Assembly: GCF_028640845.1 (NCBI RefSeq) | Contig: NC_080546.1 | Span: 29,285,020-29,349,019, forward strand | Length of the DNA: 64,000 nucleotides | Reading direction: 5' to 3' | Source of the DNA: Ahaetulla prasina | Lineage: Eukaryota; Chordata; Lepidosauria; Squamata; Colubridae | Part shown: in pieces, positions 1 to 10,600 of the stretch | Layout: every line of letters begins with the position of its first letter | Position numbering within the stretch: the first letter of the stretch is position 1 | Made by a program: the position numbers and the translations under genes | Notes under the pieces: model-generated | What the model was told of the DNA's origin: nothing | Database searches by the model: none | Seen by the model: the letters and a program-made list of their open reading frames with translations, nothing else

Positions 1-809
1 TTCTGTGAAGCCAATGCATATGTATATACTATCAAAAATTCTATTGGTCTTGGAAGAAAGATGCCATTATCCCATGTTTGCTCACATTATGGATTTCATT
101 AGTAATACGGCCAGTTAATCCAGTAAACATTGCTGTAAGTAAGATTATTTAAGAGCAGGGATCTCCAAATCCCGTCCACGGTCTGGTACCAGTCCACGGC
201 CTGTTGGGAACCAGGTCATGCAAGCAGCAAGTGCGCAAAGCTCCATTTGCACAAGTAGTGGGCGCGTGAGCACAAAACCATCTCCCACCCACTGCCAACA
301 CTGCCAGGCCATGAAGCTGGAAAGGTTGGGGGGGCCGCTGGCTTAAAGCACTGACTGCAATGAACATGGTAAGATATTTTAAAACAAATCCATGTAGCCT
401 TTTATTACTTTTACTGAAATGCCTTTTCTCTCCTGCAGAGGGCAGCAGGATTTCAAATTCGGTGTCGATGGAAGTTCTGCTAATGAATGATTTTAAACTC
501 ATTGTCAATAATGCAGAATATAGTGTACATCCACCACTGAAAGGTACATAACTTTATGACCACCCTGAAATGGAATATTTAAGGATTATCAGACTATTTA
601 AAATTAAAATCTGGTGAAAAGCCAAGAATCTGCTCAGTAATTAATTCCACTTTATTTACTGGGACTTCACTTGAAAGAGAAATTGTGTAGGATACGCAGG
701 GAAAAAGTTCCTTGCAGATTTTCTGATCATGTGGATGCCCATAGTAATTGTAATGACACAAGCTTCACTCTTCTTCCAGATAAAATGAGCAAAGAGCATG
801 CCACAGAGA
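1..809 (+). repeat. Tandem duplication, copy 1 (partner 1128-1948)
   Basis: Positions 1-809 match 1128-1948 nearly base for base. Differences I found are A354/G1493, C623/T1762 and about 12 extra bases near 1237-1249 in copy 2. Each copy carries a hAT-like fragment (about 163-345 in copy 1), one complete MCUB exon and the start of the next exon. Together with the CR1 segment between them, the repeat unit is about 1139 bp. Confidence 0.9.
439..543 (+). CDS. MCUB: Duplicated MCUB exon, upstream copy
   Basis: Same 105 bp as the exon at 1578-1682, with intact CTCCTGCAG acceptor and GTACAT donor. Because it is phase 1-1, including both copies would add 35 residues without a frameshift. Whether it is spliced into mRNA cannot be told from sequence. 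It could be skipped, included in tandem, or used in place of the downstream copy. Confidence 0.6.
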
Positions 810-874
810 AGAGGGAGTCGGGCTGTTCTCCAGAGCACCTGAGGGTAGAACAAGAAGCAATGGGTGGAAACTGA
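780..874 (+). pseudogene. Broken copy of the MCUB coiled-coil exon fused to CR1
   Basis: The TTCTTCCAG acceptor and first ~30 bp of the 1919 exon are present here (the exon copy starts at 780). At about 809 the sequence switches into a CR1 LINE. No donor follows. If the acceptor were used, the frame would read through CR1 and stop at 872-874, losing the membrane helices. Confidence 0.75.
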
Positions 875-1110
875 TCAAGGAAAGAAGCAACTTAGAACTA
901 AGGAGAAATTTCCTGACAGTTAGAACAATTAATAAGTGGAACGACTTGCCTTCAGAAGTTGTGAATGCTCCAACACTGGAAATTTTTAAGAAAATGTTGG
1001 ATAACCATCTGACTGAGATGGTGTAGGGTTTCCTGCCTGGGCAGGGGGTTGGACTAGAAGGCCTCCAAGGTCCCTTCCAACTCTGATGTTATGTTATGTT
1101 ATGTTATAAA
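800..1110 (+). mobile_element. CR1 LINE, 3' end fragment
   Basis: It encodes the last part of CR1 ORF2 ([18 protein letters not shown].., ending DNHLTEMV) and ends in the ATGTT short repeats typical of CR1. It matches, in reverse orientation, the longer CR1 at 41116-41786. It sits at the junction of the tandem duplication. Confidence 0.88.
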
Positions 1111-1127
1111 GTTGAACTCATTCCTTG

Positions 1128-1948
1128 TTCTGTGAAGCCAATGCATATGTATATACTATCAAAAATTCTATTGGTCTTGGAAGAAAGATGCCATTATCCC
1201 ATGTTTGCTCACATTATGGATTTCATTAGTAATACGGCTGGCATAAAAGCCAGTTAATCCAGTAAACATTGCTGTAAGTAAGATTATTTAAGAGCAGGGA
1301 TCTCCAAATCCCGTCCACGGTCTGGTACCAGTCCACGGCCTGTTGGGAACCAGGTCATGCAAGCAGCAAGTGCGCAAAGCTCCATTTGCACAAGTAGTGG
1401 GCGCGTGAGCACAAAACCATCTCCCACCCACTGCCAACACTGCCAGGCCATGAAGCTGGAAAGGTTGGGGGGGCCGCTGGCTTAAAGCACTGGCTGCAAT
1501 GAACATGGTAAGATATTTTAAAACAAATCCATGTAGCCTTTTATTACTTTTACTGAAATGCCTTTTCTCTCCTGCAGAGGGCAGCAGGATTTCAAATTCG
1601 GTGTCGATGGAAGTTCTGCTAATGAATGATTTTAAACTCATTGTCAATAATGCAGAATATAGTGTACATCCACCACTGAAAGGTACATAACTTTATGACC
1701 ACCCTGAAATGGAATATTTAAGGATTATCAGACTATTTAAAATTAAAATCTGGTGAAAAGCTAAGAATCTGCTCAGTAATTAATTCCACTTTATTTACTG
1801 GGACTTCACTTGAAAGAGAAATTGTGTAGGATACGCAGGGAAAAAGTTCCTTGCAGATTTTCTGATCATGTGGATGCCCATAGTAATTGTAATGACACAA
1901 GCTTCACTCTTCTTCCAGATAAAATGAGCAAAGAGCATGCCACAGAGA
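1128..1948 (+). repeat. Tandem duplication, copy 2
   Basis: Right-hand copy of the duplication. It continues uninterrupted into the genuine MCUB exon at 1919-2079, so it is the copy attached to the rest of the gene. Confidence 0.9.
1578..1682 (+). CDS. MCUB: MCUB exon (phase 1-1), downstream copy
   Basis: A 105-bp exon after the acceptor CTCCTGCAG and before the donor GTACAT. It encodes the end of the matrix N-terminal domain, including [11 protein letters not shown]. It needs one base from the previous exon and leaves one, so it can be skipped or repeated without changing frame. An almost identical exon lies at 439-543. Confidence 0.88.
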
Positions 1949-4900
1949 TAGATGACATCAAGTCAACAGTCCATAAATTATTTGTAGCCCTTCACTTAGA
2001 AGAGCACCAGACAAGAAAAGAGAAAGAGCTAATGCAAAAAATGGAACTTCTGAAGGAAGAACTGCTCCCTTTAGAACAGGTTTGGAAAATTCTTAATAAA
2101 TTTCAGCCCTGTGGAAATTGATAATCAGCAGGTTAAATCTTGAATCTGTCCTGTTTCATGAAAATCTAAATCTGAATGTTGGTTATTGGTAGTTGACTTC
2201 CTTCTATTCAGGAAATAGCACATAAGCGGTGCTTGAGCACGGTCCGCAGGGTCCTCTTCACAACCTGTTTTCCTTGTTACCTTCTGGGAGGAGGCTTTGT
2301 GGGATCCAAAGCAGAACATCCAGGTTCAGCCAGAGTTTTGTTCCATCTAGCATCAACCTTGTGAATTCTCAAGCTTCCTCTTTCCACTATGTATTCAAGA
2401 TGGACAGTGATTAATGTACATAGCATGGGTATATTCGTGTTATGTAGGAGTATAGGTAGACATACACTTTCTTTTGAGCAGGCAACAGAATTTCATTTTT
2501 AATGTGTGCCAGGGTGCCCACAGTAAAAAAATTACAATGGTTATCTATCTTATCTAATAGCTGCATTTTTCTAAATTAGATCTACAGAGAATAGCATTAT
2601 TCTAAAACAGTGCTTGGAAGTCTATCCAAGGGTGTCTAGAAAAACGAAAGATTGCATCACAGGTCATGTTCTGAAGTGTCTTCCTTGAAAGTAGTAGCTG
2701 TTGATATTAGAATTGAATTTATATGTGAAGCTTTATGCTTAAGAAACTATTAGAATGTATTTGGATGAACTCCAAATTCCAGTTGGGAAGATCAGTTTGA
2801 ATACAGCAGTTCTAAATGCTACATTTGAGAGGAGCATAATTGATCACTGTGGAATGTAACATAGCTTTTTTGTTGTTGTTGTTCCTAGATGAAAGCTAGA
2901 ATTGCAGCAGATATTGATGGAAAGACTTCTCGCCTTCTATGGATTGGTTTAGCCTTAATGTCTACTCAGGGTGGAGCCCTGGCTTGGCTCACCTGGTGGG
3001 TCTATTCATGGGACATTATGGAACCTGTTACTTACTTTATCACTTACGGAAGCGCCATGGCATTCTATGCATACTTTGTACTTACTAAGCAGGTAAGGAC
3101 CTTCTTAAGGTGATACATACAAACAAAAATCAGTTCCGATTGAAATTTGAAACATATGCACAAAGCTTTATGCTGAGGATCCTTAACTTTTCCTTTGAGA
3201 CACAGTTGTATGGCATTTGTTTCAAAAGTTCTGCAAATTGTTCAGAGAGTTCAGTTGATCAGTAATGACACCAATGCTTCAGGTTCTGCAAGCCTGAAAA
3301 ATCACCTATTTATTATAATGTACCACCTATCTAAAGTAATGCAATTTATGTATCTTGTGGATGCTGTGCAGAAAGGAGTGATTATCTTAGACTCTTCTGT
3401 TCTTTTTTTAATTAGCAGCCTTTTTAATAATACAAAGACATATCAGCCCTTATTCAATTATCTGGGGACACTAATGCTTTAAAGAAAAATAGGTTGAATC
3501 AAAGAAAAGTCCTGCTAGCCCTGTTCCCATTTCCTTTCATGTAAAAATTGCTTTTTTATTTCTTCTGTGGTAATCATAATATGAGGCTATGTCAGCCTTA
3601 TGTAGATCACAGGAAACAAAACCAGGTAAATTAATTCTACTTTATTATAAAGCGATATTAATAGAATCTTGCAAACCTGCAAGTAAAATTTCCTGGCTCC
3701 TTTACAACCTAATAAACTAGGGAGGGCATCTTCTGAGCCTCTTGTAATGCATATTATAGAGCTGAGGGCTCTGCCGTCTCTTATCTTACCATTCCCTAGG
3801 CAGCTTCTCTTCACCCTGTCTCCCAAGGTCCTTCACACATTACCATTACATATTGCCCTATCCTGAAAACAATGTTTTCTAGTATTATTTAAGATACGTT
3901 AATTGTAAGTAAACATTATTTCTACAGAAACCTGATCATACAAATCAATCCTTAGAAACCGTTTCTAAAATTTTGAGGTATTAGTATTTAAGATATACCG
4001 TATTTTTCAGAGTATAAGACACACCAGAGTATAAGGTGCATCTTAGTTTTTGGAGAAGAAAACAAGAAAATAGCTGATTGACAGGTGGATTGGGCTCCCG
4101 AATACCCCCAGTCAGCTGTTCCCAGAGGTGAATTTTAGCAACAGGTTCCTTGGTTGTGAGCTCTGCCTTGCTTTTTTTTTCTGCCTCTGAAACTTCTGTT
4201 TCAGAAAAAAACTTTTATTTCTGCCTCTGAAATGGCTTCAGAAAAAAAGCCTCTGAAGCTCTGTTTGGGGGCTTCTTTCCTAAAGCTCTGTTTGGGGGCT
4301 TTTTTTGTGAAGCTTCGGTTCTGATGATTTTTTCAGCCTCTGAAATCTCCGTTTGAGAAGCTGGGCGAGGCTACATTTGGCACTCAGATTTTCACCTTTT
4401 GGGGGGGGGGAAAGGTGCATCCTATACTCCAAAAAATATGGTAGTTGAAGTAGTACCCCACAAAATAACATTTGTTACAAAATACTTTGTATAACCAAGC
4501 TTATAGCCTTGTTGAGCGCAATTAGAATTTGGTTATCTTGATTAAAACCTGGTTTAAGGAAATATGCAAATCCACAATGCCTCACGTTTCATTTTAAATC
4601 AAGGACTGAGCTTGAAAGAGATTTTGTATACTGCAGACTTCCACATGTGAGCCAGGGGAGATTTCCTGTTTGGTTCAGGATTATCAAACTATTTTTTTTC
4701 TTGGGTTTTTGTTCCTTGTCATTTTAAGGATTATATTTACCCAGATGCTCGAGACAGACAATTCCTTCACTATTTTCACCGGAAAGCTAAAAGCCAGAAC
4801 TTCAATATGATTCTGTATAACAAGCTAAAAGAGGACCTAGACGAGGTAATTAATCTCATAGATCTGTCTTTCTATCTCATTTATATGACCTTCCCACCCA

Positions 4901-6141
4901 ACTCTGAATGGTTCACAACAACATTAGGAGAGATATTGGATCCATAAGAGATCATGGAAAAGAGCTTCAGTATGTTTTAAAAGTCAATTATTTGCAACCA
5001 CCACTGCCAGTTTTACTCCGTTCTCTTGTGTATGGAAAGCAGTTTAATCTTAACTTCTGAAAAGTAGGTTTTTTAATGCATGGTCACAGTCCTCCAGAAG
5101 AAAGGAAAGGAATTGTGTTACATTGTGGGAGTTCTTCCAGTTCCATCTGTTATAGCAGCTGCAATTAGTGTATTGGGGATGAAAGTTTGAAATCTTCCAG
5201 ATTATCTGCTTTGCTGCCTGCAGAAGCTAATAGGTTAGCTTTAGTAGATTGTAAATTGAACCTGCCAGTTTACTCAGATCTTCCAGTTGATGAAGGATGG
5301 CTTGGAGAGTATCCAGTTACAACACTTGTTCACAAAAATCACAGTCACTAATCCCAGAAATGGTAATCTAGCCAAAGTGTTAAGTCTGTCTTGCACAGAT
5401 TAATTCAGCTACTAATAACTGTAGTCGAAGTACCCTTTTCAGGCAGAGAAAATACTGTCCCATGTTACATAGCACATTTACCGTGTGTCAGGACCTGTCA
5501 AACAACTGTATATTTAATGCAAAATGATTACAAATGCACAGGTTCTTTTGCTTCCTCAGCACATTCATTCAGTGTATATACTTTTGTATAATCGTTTCCT
5601 TTCTGTGACCTTTTCTTCTTTATTCTTTTAAGTATTTTGAAACTCACTGCAAAATTATGGTCTAGATCCTGTAGAGGTAATCTATAAGGTATAACTAACA
5701 TGTTGCATATTGCAAACCCAATTCAACACTTGCAGTTGATTTACAATTCAATTAATTCTTTTCTATGTTTTTCCTTTAGCGAAGAATAATTTATTGGATA
5801 TCTAGTCTGGCTAAGTAGGTCCAGCATCCATAGATACAGAATAGAATGTATAGAAAAGTTTATTTCAGAGTGTCGTGCTGCCTGTTAGCTAAATCAGTTC
5901 CCTAATTTCAAAAGCTAAATGTAATTGAATCACATTTAAGATAAGACATGTAAATTCAAGTTATTTAACAAAATACATAACTGAAGAATGTAGAATTTGA
6001 TGGAAACTATTCACAACTATTTAAACCATAAATTCATCACTTTTTTTCCTTTTACACTATCAGGTGGAAGAATCCTTGAAACGACTGAGGAACCCCTTAC
6101 AATTACGGCTCCCAGTGCAAGAAATTAATGACAAACATTAA
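1578..6141 (+). CDS. MCUB: MCUB, mitochondrial calcium uniporter dominant-negative beta subunit (3' part, spliced)
   Basis: Coding exons in the window are 1578-1682, 1919-2079, 2889-3092, 4729-4845 and 6064-6141 (stop TAA 6139-6141). All have AG/GT borders and the reading phases join. The product is an inner-mitochondrial-membrane subunit that joins the MCU channel and lowers calcium uptake (family knowledge). Seen here: a coiled-coil-like segment ending LLPLEQ, then the first membrane helix, the DIME pore loop ([10 protein letters not shown]) and the second helix, then a charged C-terminal coiled coil. Just before the pore loop it reads [18 protein letters not shown] itself has Arg and Glu at the two positions that are Trp and Val here, so the gene is MCUB and not MCU. 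The 5' exons lie left of the window. AATAAA signals at 6333 and 6413 mark likely 3' ends. Confidence 0.93.
1919..2079 (+). CDS. MCUB: MCUB exon, coiled-coil segment
   Basis: 161 bp between TTCTTCCAG and GTTTGG. It encodes a Lys/Glu-rich helical segment (ending KEELLPLEQ) that precedes the first membrane helix. The first 30 bp also occur as a broken copy at 780-809. Confidence 0.9.
2080..2888 (+). other. MCUB intron
   Basis: No exon or recognisable repeat boundary seen; ordinary AT-rich intron sequence. Confidence 0.6.
2889..3092 (+). CDS. MCUB: MCUB exon, both membrane helices and DIME pore loop
   Basis: 204 bp between TTCCTAG and GTAAGG, 68 whole codons. It holds helix 1 ([19 protein letters not shown]), the pore loop [10 protein letters not shown] and helix 2 ([10 protein letters not shown]). 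The Trp and Val before the loop are the MCUB-specific replacements. Confidence 0.95.
3093..4728 (+). other. MCUB intron containing a MITE
   Basis: Intron sequence with one inverted-repeat element at 3996-4443; nothing else recognised. Confidence 0.6.
3996..4443. mobile_element. Short DNA transposon with terminal inverted repeats
   Basis: Left end TACCGTATTTTTCAGAGTAT and right end ATACTCCAAAAAATATGGTA are imperfect inverted repeats. The interior (about 400 bp) has no coding capacity, so this is a non-autonomous element. The superfamily is not certain from sequence alone. Confidence 0.65.
4729..4845 (+). CDS. MCUB: MCUB exon, C-terminal domain
   Basis: 117 bp (39 codons) between TTTTAAG and GTAATT. 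It encodes [20 protein letters not shown] and the start of the C-terminal coiled coil ([10 protein letters not shown]). Confidence 0.92.
4846..6063 (+). other. MCUB last intron
   Basis: No coding exon or clear repeat recognised. The pyrimidine tract TTTTTTTCCTTTTACACTATCAG ends the intron (core TTTTTCCTTTTACAC). Confidence 0.5.
6064..6141 (+). CDS. MCUB: MCUB terminal coding exon
   Basis: Acceptor ..CACTATCAG, then [19 protein letters not shown] and a stop at 6139-6141. The 3' UTR follows with poly(A) signals AATAAA at 6333-6338 and 6413-6418. Confidence 0.92.
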   Translation: MEESLKRLRNPLQLRLPVQEINDKH

Positions 6142-6440
6142 TTTTAAGTTTCAGCCTGTTGAGTTCCCTTAAAAAATTACAAACTGGACATTTCGACCCA
6201 CTATATTAAAGCTGAATGTACAAGACTTTACAAAAAAAACCCCAAATCATACTTTTTGTATATATCATTTCTCCACAATATTCAAGTTTAGAAAGAATAA
6301 TCATCTTAATCTTGGATGGCCAATCCATTCTTAATAAAACAAAACAATGTTTTTAAAGGATGGTTTTTATTCTGGGATTCCTATATTTGAATGTAATTTT
6401 CATAATGAGCTAAATAAAAACAGATACTAGTTTTGGATGT
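6142..6440 (+). other. MCUB: MCUB 3' UTR
   Basis: Follows the stop codon and contains AATAAA at 6333-6338 and 6413-6418. The transcript probably ends about 6435, roughly 100 bp from the likely 3' end of the convergent CASP6 transcript. Confidence 0.6.
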
Positions 6441-6534
6441 CTTCTGAGTGTTCTGTTTAGGATGTTAAGAAACTGTTCCTTTCACACTTGCACAAAATAT
6501 TCCAATGCTGTAATGAGTTACATATGTAGCACGC

Positions 6535-7401
6535 ATAGCACCTGAAAGATTTATTAAAACAGGTTTCACAGGCACAAATTAACCTTTCTCAAACAGTAAC
6601 TTTTAAAGCTGGTTTGCATGGAAAATAATGCAAATGTTTCAGTTAAGTAATTCCACAAGTTAGCAGGAGCTGCTATAACTGAAGGAGTCACAATTTCATA
6701 TTGGTCACATAATTCACTTTTCCAAAATGTTAAGTAGGACAGGAACAATTTACAAAGTACAAACAGATTAAGAAAATGATTCTCACAAGACAATTACTAT
6801 CTATGTTGAAACTAAAGTATAAAAATTTAGCCATTAGTACAAATTATCCATTAACATCCATTATAAAATGTAAACCTACAGACAGCTAACTTTTGATTAA
6901 CTGTTCCTTTATTATCCCAATGTCAAGCCTTGAACTTATTTTTAAAACTCCCTGAGGACAGCAGAATATTTAACAATTTCAAAGGCTGTATAAAAGTATT
7001 TCTGCCTGAGTTGTTAAACTTCACAGAAGTTTTCTTTTTCAAATTTTTAATGTAGATTTGTATTTCTCTTTGACATTTAGAACCTGCAATTGTTGGCTAT
7101 GATTTTTATTGCATAGATCTGCTCATCTAACAATTTTAATTCACCATCTCCTGAAGATCTCAGTTTAAGTATAAAATAATGACTATATACTAACTAAACA
7201 CACCTTTTAAATTATCAGTACAATTCTATATGTCTATTCAGAATCAACTCTCATTGAGTTTAATGGAGCATATTTTAGATAAGTGGATATAAAATTGATC
7301 TATTTTAACAGTACTGTATTTTCTTGCTTTGATTCCTGCAAAGCACACCACCGCTTCCCCGTACCTATGTAGCCAAAAATAATAATTATTTCACCATGCT
7401 A
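6535..7401 (-). other. CASP6: CASP6 3' UTR (inferred)
   Basis: Lies just downstream of the CASP6 stop on the minus strand. A minus-strand AATAAA (TTTATT at 6550-6555) is a plausible poly(A) signal; others occur nearer the stop, for example around 6908. The exact end is inferred. Confidence 0.5.
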
Positions 7402-7637
7402 CTATGATTTGGGGTAGAAATACAGTTTTTTAGTTAACATTGAAGCAAAGCAAGGGATCTGTTTTTTCCCTAAAGCATTAATATCTTTGCATACATCTAC
7501 CCTGCGATGTGATACCTTCCTGTTAACAAGCATCAGTAATTCTGTGAATTCCAGGGAAGCACCATGCTTTTGTATCATCTCGCACAGATCTTGAATATAC
7601 CAAGAACCATATACAGTCTCCCGATGGGAATAGAAAC
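7402..7637 (-). CDS. CASP6: CASP6 exon 8 (C-terminus, small subunit)
   Basis: Acceptor CTTCCAATAG, then [17 protein letters not shown].. to [11 protein letters not shown] and a TAG stop (CTA at 7402-7404 on the + strand). It is separated from exon 7 by a 7.7-kb intron enlarged by an L1. Confidence 0.95.
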
Positions 7638-10600
7638 CTATTGGAAGAGGGGGAGAAATGATTACGGTGTCAATAAATTAGGTTTAGTTTTCGATCTATA
7701 TTTAGTAAGTAACCAAACAAAACGTTGGGGGAAAAGTGTGCAATGTTTTGGGAGCTTTTTTCAATATGCCAGCGTTCTGACATTTTTGTTAACATTTGTA
7801 GTATTTTTGCTTGGCAAAAATAATTTGAGGATTTTTTCTCTGTCCCAAACACCTAATATTCCCCTTTTATTAACTATGTTTATATAAGTAGTACTAGCTG
7901 ATCCAGTTCTGCTATATTTTACTAATAAATACTGCATCTAGTGAAGTCCAATTATTTTAATGGTGGCTTTTGTCACGCTGAGCAGGGAAGCTGATAAATG
8001 GCCATAAGAGAAAGTGTTCCCGATGACATTCTCTAAGGTGAAGATAAAAAAGACTGGGAGATGAATCCTTACTGTAGCTGAATTCATTTGAGTGTGCCAA
8101 GCCACAAACACCATTTTAGCCTATTTTGAGGTGCAATCCTAGCTAGTATAAGTCATTAATTAATTCGTCACCTAAATATTATCATCAAAGTTGCATTCAT
8201 AAATATAGTATGGGCCAAATATTCTTATTTCTGCATTTATTGCAAGCATCTGCAACAAGGAAGTATTAGGAAGCTGGCTCTTTATATTGCATGGAAACCT
8301 TACATTACAGCTATATTACGTTATTTGGTTGTTAGCCCCCTAGAGTTATGTCTAGGTAAAACAAGCGGGCATATAAATTTAATAATAATAAATAATAAAT
8401 CCCTAAAGATTTATTTCTTGTATTTAATTTGGTATGTAGTCAAGAATAGTTAATATTTGCTCTGCTGTGATGGAAATATGGGGAGCTGACACCACCTTGG
8501 TGGGAAAGAAGTTCCAATTGTGATTTACATAATGGTAAGTGCACCACCACTTCTTGCAGATTGAATTTCTATCTGCCATTTTTTATTTACTGATTGGTTT
8601 TGGGGAGGTTTGTTTTTATTAGCTTTTTTTTTTAAAATACAAAAAGACTTGGTTGTCAGTATCTATTCAACGTATATATGAATAACGTATGAATAACCAA
8701 TAAATGATACATCAAAACAGTTTTTCTTTAAGAAACTATTACTCGCTTGATGATGAGGTTAAACTTTTTTTTCTTCTAGGATAGGTATCACACGCACGTT
8801 TGTCATGTGACCAGTGGTGGGATTCAGCCAGTTCGCACCACTTCAGGAGAACCGGTTGTTAACTTTCTGAGCAGTTGGGGCGTGGCCATGACCGTGGTGG
8901 GGTAAGGACCTTTCCTTCACTTCACAGGGCTTATTAATGAAGATTTATGAGAATTTATGCCGTTTGGAATGCACTGTTATGGACGAAAGTTAATAAATCA
9001 TGAACTGAAAGTGTTAACAGCCCAGCAGATTGAATTTAAAACTGGTAGGTCATTTGAAACGGCTTGAATTAAGGAGTTTCTACAGCGTGGATTGACCGAG
9101 CCGGCAGACAGGATAAGTTGGAATAAATTACTGTGTTCTGTTTTTTCAAAATTAACTATCTTGTTCTGTGTTAAAAAAATTTTATTCTACTGCTGAGGCT
9201 AAGTGAAGGACTGAATTTGATAATGAGAAGATTTTTTTTTTTTTTGAGCCTTCCGGAAGTTCAGCCAAGAAGAATTTATCTGCTTTGCTGTCGTGGAGGA
9301 AAAATGGCGCTGATTAATGTTAGCTGTGAAGTTTTGTGTTTCTTTGTGGAGTAATAAATCATGAACTGAAAGTGTTAACAGCCCAGCAGATTGAATTTAA
9401 AACTGGTAGGTCATCTGAAACGGCTTGAATTAAGGAGTTTCTACAGCGTGGGTTGACCGAAGCCGGCAGACAAGATAAGTTGGAATAAATTGCTGTGTTT
9501 TGTTTTTCCAAAATTAACTATCTTGTTCTGTGTTAAAAAAAATTTTTCTATTGCTGAGGCTAAGTGAAGGACTGAATTTGATAATGAGAAGATTATTTTT
9601 TTTTGAGCCTTCCGGAAGTTCAGCCAAGAAGAATTTAATTGAAGAGAAGAGAAACTGATTTTTATTGGATTGTTTGGTAGTAAGAGGATTTTACTGAGCT
9701 AATTTTTTCTTTATTTTTTTTTCTCTGGAGAGCAAATTAATAGCTTGTTTATATTACAAAAAAAAAAAAGGATTTTGCTTCGTTTAAGTTGGTTTGTCTT
9801 CCTTTCTGCTTTGCTGACGTGGAGGAAAAATGGCGCTGATTAATGTTAGCTGTGAAGTTTTGTGTTTCTTTGTGGAGTATCCTTGAACTTGAGAGATAAC
9901 AGTGCAAATAAGCCGCTTCGCTTCAATTAAAAGACAGTCGTCCTTTGATCTTCACTAAGACCCTCTGTAAAATTGGTTTGGAATCCTAGTTTGGGAAATT
10001 TTTTGGTTTTTTTCAAAATGACTCAACAACTTTCAGAAACGCAGCAACTTGCTGCAGCTTTAAATAAAATTGGGGAAAAAATAGCAGGACTATCAGAGCG
10101 TATAGATAATTTGACATTGAAACTGACATCTGAAATGCAGAATTTAAAGCAAGAGATGAATGAAAACTTTGCAAAACAAAAGAGGAAATGATAATGATTA
10201 AAGATGAAATGGAGCAGATGCATGTGCATGAAGTAAAAGTAGATCGGCAAATTGGTAAAATATTTTATAAAATGAGCAGCAAGATAAGAGAATCTGTCTT
10301 TTGGAAGAAGAGATGAGGAAATATAATTTAGTTATCAGAGGAATCTCAGAAGAAAAGGAGGATAAATTGAAACAGCGGGTTTTGAAATGGATTAATGATT
10401 TGGATACGCAACTTACGTTCACAATAGCAGACCTGGCAAGTGTTTTTAGAATTGGATATAGAAGGCAAAATGGTTCTAACAGGAATGTGCTTGTCAGGTT
10501 CGCAAATCTTGGTGATAAGTTGGAAGTTATGGCCAAGGTGAGAGAGTTGGGAGATGCTTTGAAGTTCGAAGGGAAGACTATTCAAGTCTTCCCGGATATA

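Noticed and set aside
149..508. 119-residue minus-strand open frame, repeated at 1288-1647
   Set aside because: It is in a hAT-like repeat antisense to the MCUB exon. It is repeated only because of the tandem duplication.
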